From contig DCAF01000030.1 in NCBI GenBank assembly GCA_002311915.1, positions 615 through 6,713 on the forward strand: a DNA stretch of 6,099 bases. Reading direction: 5' to 3'. The translations under genes and the position numbers were made by a program. Source of the DNA: Sulfurovum sp. UBA1140. GTDB lineage: Bacteria > Campylobacterota > Campylobacteria > Campylobacterales > Sulfurovaceae. Every line of letters starts with the position of its first letter. Position 1 is the stretch's first letter. Under the pieces are notes generated by a model that saw only the letters and a list, made by a program, of their open reading frames with translations, was not told where the DNA came from and ran no database searches. Positions 4,896 to 6,099 of the stretch are shown here, piece after piece.

Positions 4896-5942
4896 ATGCC
4901 GTTTTCTACTTCTAATCGTAGTGGTACGCTTATGGGTATTGGGTTTGTTGCCCTTATCACCATTTTAGCCACGCTTATCTCGAAAATTTCTCCTGTTCAA
5001 TCGTTGGGAATCTCACCACTCGTGGTGGGTATTGTTATTGGTATTATTTTTGCCAACACCTTACATCATAAAATGCCCACCTCGTGGGAGAGTGGGGTCA
5101 CCTTTTCTGCAAAAAAAATACTCCGTTTTGCCATTGTCTTTTATGGATTTAGAATTACTTTTCAACAGATAGGTGAAGTGGGGCTAGAGGGCTTTTTGGT
5201 CTCACTTATTATGTTGGCATCTACTTTTATATTGGGTACATGGTTAGGAACCAAAGTTTTTGGAATGGAGAGTGACACCTCGATGCTTACTGCATCGGGT
5301 GCAGCTGTTTGTGGAGCTGCGGCTGTTTTAGCAACCGAACCTGTGGTTAAAGCCGAAGAGCATAAAGCAGCGATTGCTGTCTCGATGGTGGTTCTATTTG
5401 GTACCATTTCGATGTTTTTATACCCTCTCTTATACTCTTCGGGAATTTTAGACATGTCGGCAAAAGAGTTTGGTATCTATGTCGGGGGAACCATTCACGA
5501 AGTGGCTCAAGTGGTCGCCGTTCCTGCATCTATTCCAGGCTTAAGTGAAGAGGCTGCCAATTCTGCCGTTATTGTTAAAATGACCCGTGTTATTATGATT
5601 GCCCCAATGTTGATTATTTTGGGTATTTACCTCTCGTATCAAGCCAAAAAAACAGGCGACGAGGGAACAGCCGTTAAGTTGGTAATTCCTTGGTTTGCTG
5701 TTTACTTTATTGGGGTAGCAGGGTTTAACTCATTAGGGTTGGTTCCTGAAGATATTGTAAATACTATTAATGAAGTAGATACATTTTTACTCACCATGGC
5801 AATGACAGCACTAGGAATAGGCACACGCTTCTCTAAATTTAAAGGTTTAGGATTAGCACCACTCTATACAGCACTGAGCATGTTTGTATGGTTGGTTGTT
5901 GGTGGGTATTTTATTACTAAATTGATTTGTGAGATGTTTTAA
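4896..5942 (+). CDS. yeiH: YeiH-family (UPF0324) multi-pass membrane protein, putative sulfate/anion exporter
   Basis: This is an inner-membrane protein of 348 residues, the normal family length, with about 9-10 hydrophobic segments (for example 14-30, 40-56, 76-92, 98-118, 158-181, 231-248, 263-282, 322-341). Family signatures are GISPLVVGIVIGIIFAN (38-54), GAAVCGAAAVLA (135-146), GGTIHEVAQVVA (197-208) and MTALGIGTR (303-311). The two Gly-rich motifs lie in or beside membrane segments and are probably substrate-path elements. The family is annotated as putative sulfate exporters, but transport by this protein is inference. An in-frame TTG at 4875 would give 355 residues. ATG 4896 is preferred because the promoter start falls after TTG 4875 and AAAAGG lies 9 bases before the ATG. 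No transcription-factor gene is adjacent, so regulation cannot be judged. Confidence 0.9.
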   Translation: MPFSTSNRSGTLMGIGFVALITILATLISKISPVQSLGISPLVVGIVIGIIFANTLHHKMPTSWESGVTFSAKKILRFAIVFYGFRITFQQIGEVGLEGFLVSLIMLASTFILGTWLGTKVFGMESDTSMLTASGAAVCGAAAVLATEPVVKAEEHKAAIAVSMVVLFGTISMFLYPLLYSSGILDMSAKEFGIYVGGTIHEVAQVVAVPASIPGLSEEAANSAVIVKMTRVIMIAPMLIILGIYLSYQAKKTGDEGTAVKLVIPWFAVYFIGVAGFNSLGLVPEDIVNTINEVDTFLLTMAMTALGIGTRFSKFKGLGLAPLYTALSMFVWLVVGGYFITKLICEMF

Positions 5943-5956
5943 ACAATTTAAATAAA

Positions 5957-5974
5957 GGAAGAGGAGGGGCTTCC
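5957..5974 (+). terminator. Short hairpin after yeiH, weak terminator candidate
   Basis: GGAAG (5957-5961) pairs with CTTCC (5970-5974) around an 8-base purine loop, 14 bases after the stop codon. It is followed by CTTAATCTTAATTTTA, which is T-rich but not a clean T run. The stem is only 5 bp, so this could be incidental. Confidence 0.35.
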
Positions 5975-6001
5975 CTTAATCTTAATTTTACAACAATAGG
6001 A

Positions 6002-6029
6002 GAGAGGAGCAAACCATGTTGCTCCTCTT
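6002..6029. terminator. Strong hairpin between yeiH and the right-edge minus-strand gene
   Basis: AGAGGAGCAA (6003-6012) and TTGCTCCTCT (6019-6028) form a perfect 10-bp stem with loop ACCATG; a G-T wobble extends it by one pair. It lies between apparently convergent genes and may terminate both. As with the hairpin after the LysRS gene, no T run follows on either strand. Confidence 0.5.
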
Positions 6030-6058
6030 AAACTAAGGGGAGAGTGGAAAATGATAAA

Positions 6059-6099
6059 TTATTGAGCTTTAATATCCATACCAATGGTAGAATCTTTAA
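6059..6099 (-). CDS. Probable 3' end of a minus-strand gene (12 residues visible)
   Basis: On the minus strand the frame entering from the right edge reads KDSTIGMDIKAQ and then TAA (plus coordinates 6059-6061). The residues are protein-like, and the stop lies just past the hairpin at 6002-6029, as expected for a gene convergent with yeiH. Twelve codons are too few to identify a family or to exclude a chance open frame. Confidence 0.35.
   Translation of the reverse strand, partial: KDSTIGMDIKAQ

Noticed and set aside
5162..5529. Open minus-strand frames inside the yeiH-family gene
   Set aside because: They are antisense to conserved membrane-protein sequence and have implausible composition and no ribosome sites.

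Overview
The window is AT-rich chromosomal DNA, probably from a member of the Campylobacterota (Sulfurimonas/Sulfurovum/Arcobacter-like). That assignment is an inference. It rests on base composition, on the look of the Mrp protein (its CPESGKEY variant of the usual CxxC site) and on tight gene packing. No rRNA, tRNA, CRISPR array or complete insertion sequence is visible.

Layout. (1) 2-616, plus strand: the 3' end of an unrecognised gene stops at an amber codon (335-337). The same frame then stays open to 616, so this is either two small genes or one gene broken by a nonsense codon. (2) 629-653: a perfect AT-rich hairpin lies between convergent genes. (3) 649-1971, minus strand: an operon of mrp (Fe-S carrier P-loop ATPase) and a small two-helix membrane protein. 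(4) 1972-2108: a divergent promoter region. (5) 2109-3905, plus strand: a class I (archaeal-type) lysyl-tRNA synthetase with an extra C-terminal segment of about 89 residues, followed by a strong hairpin. (6) 4009-4640: a complete higBA toxin-antitoxin operon with a near-consensus promoter embedded in a perfect 11+11 bp operator palindrome. (7) 4641-4745: a compact non-coding stretch rich in inverted repeats, resembling the right end of an IS200/IS605-type element read on the minus strand. (8) 4844-5942: a YeiH-family (UPF0324) membrane protein with its own consensus-like promoter, which places the start at ATG 4896. (9) 5943-6099: two hairpins and then the probable 3' end of a minus-strand gene.

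The genes do not form one pathway. Mrp and LysRS are housekeeping functions, HigBA is a self-contained regulatory/stability module, and YeiH is a putative anion exporter. I see no convincing new multi-gene system. The points most worth a second look are the apparently leaderless toxin mRNA, the class I LysRS with its C-terminal extension, the folded element behind higA, and the amber-split gene at the left edge.
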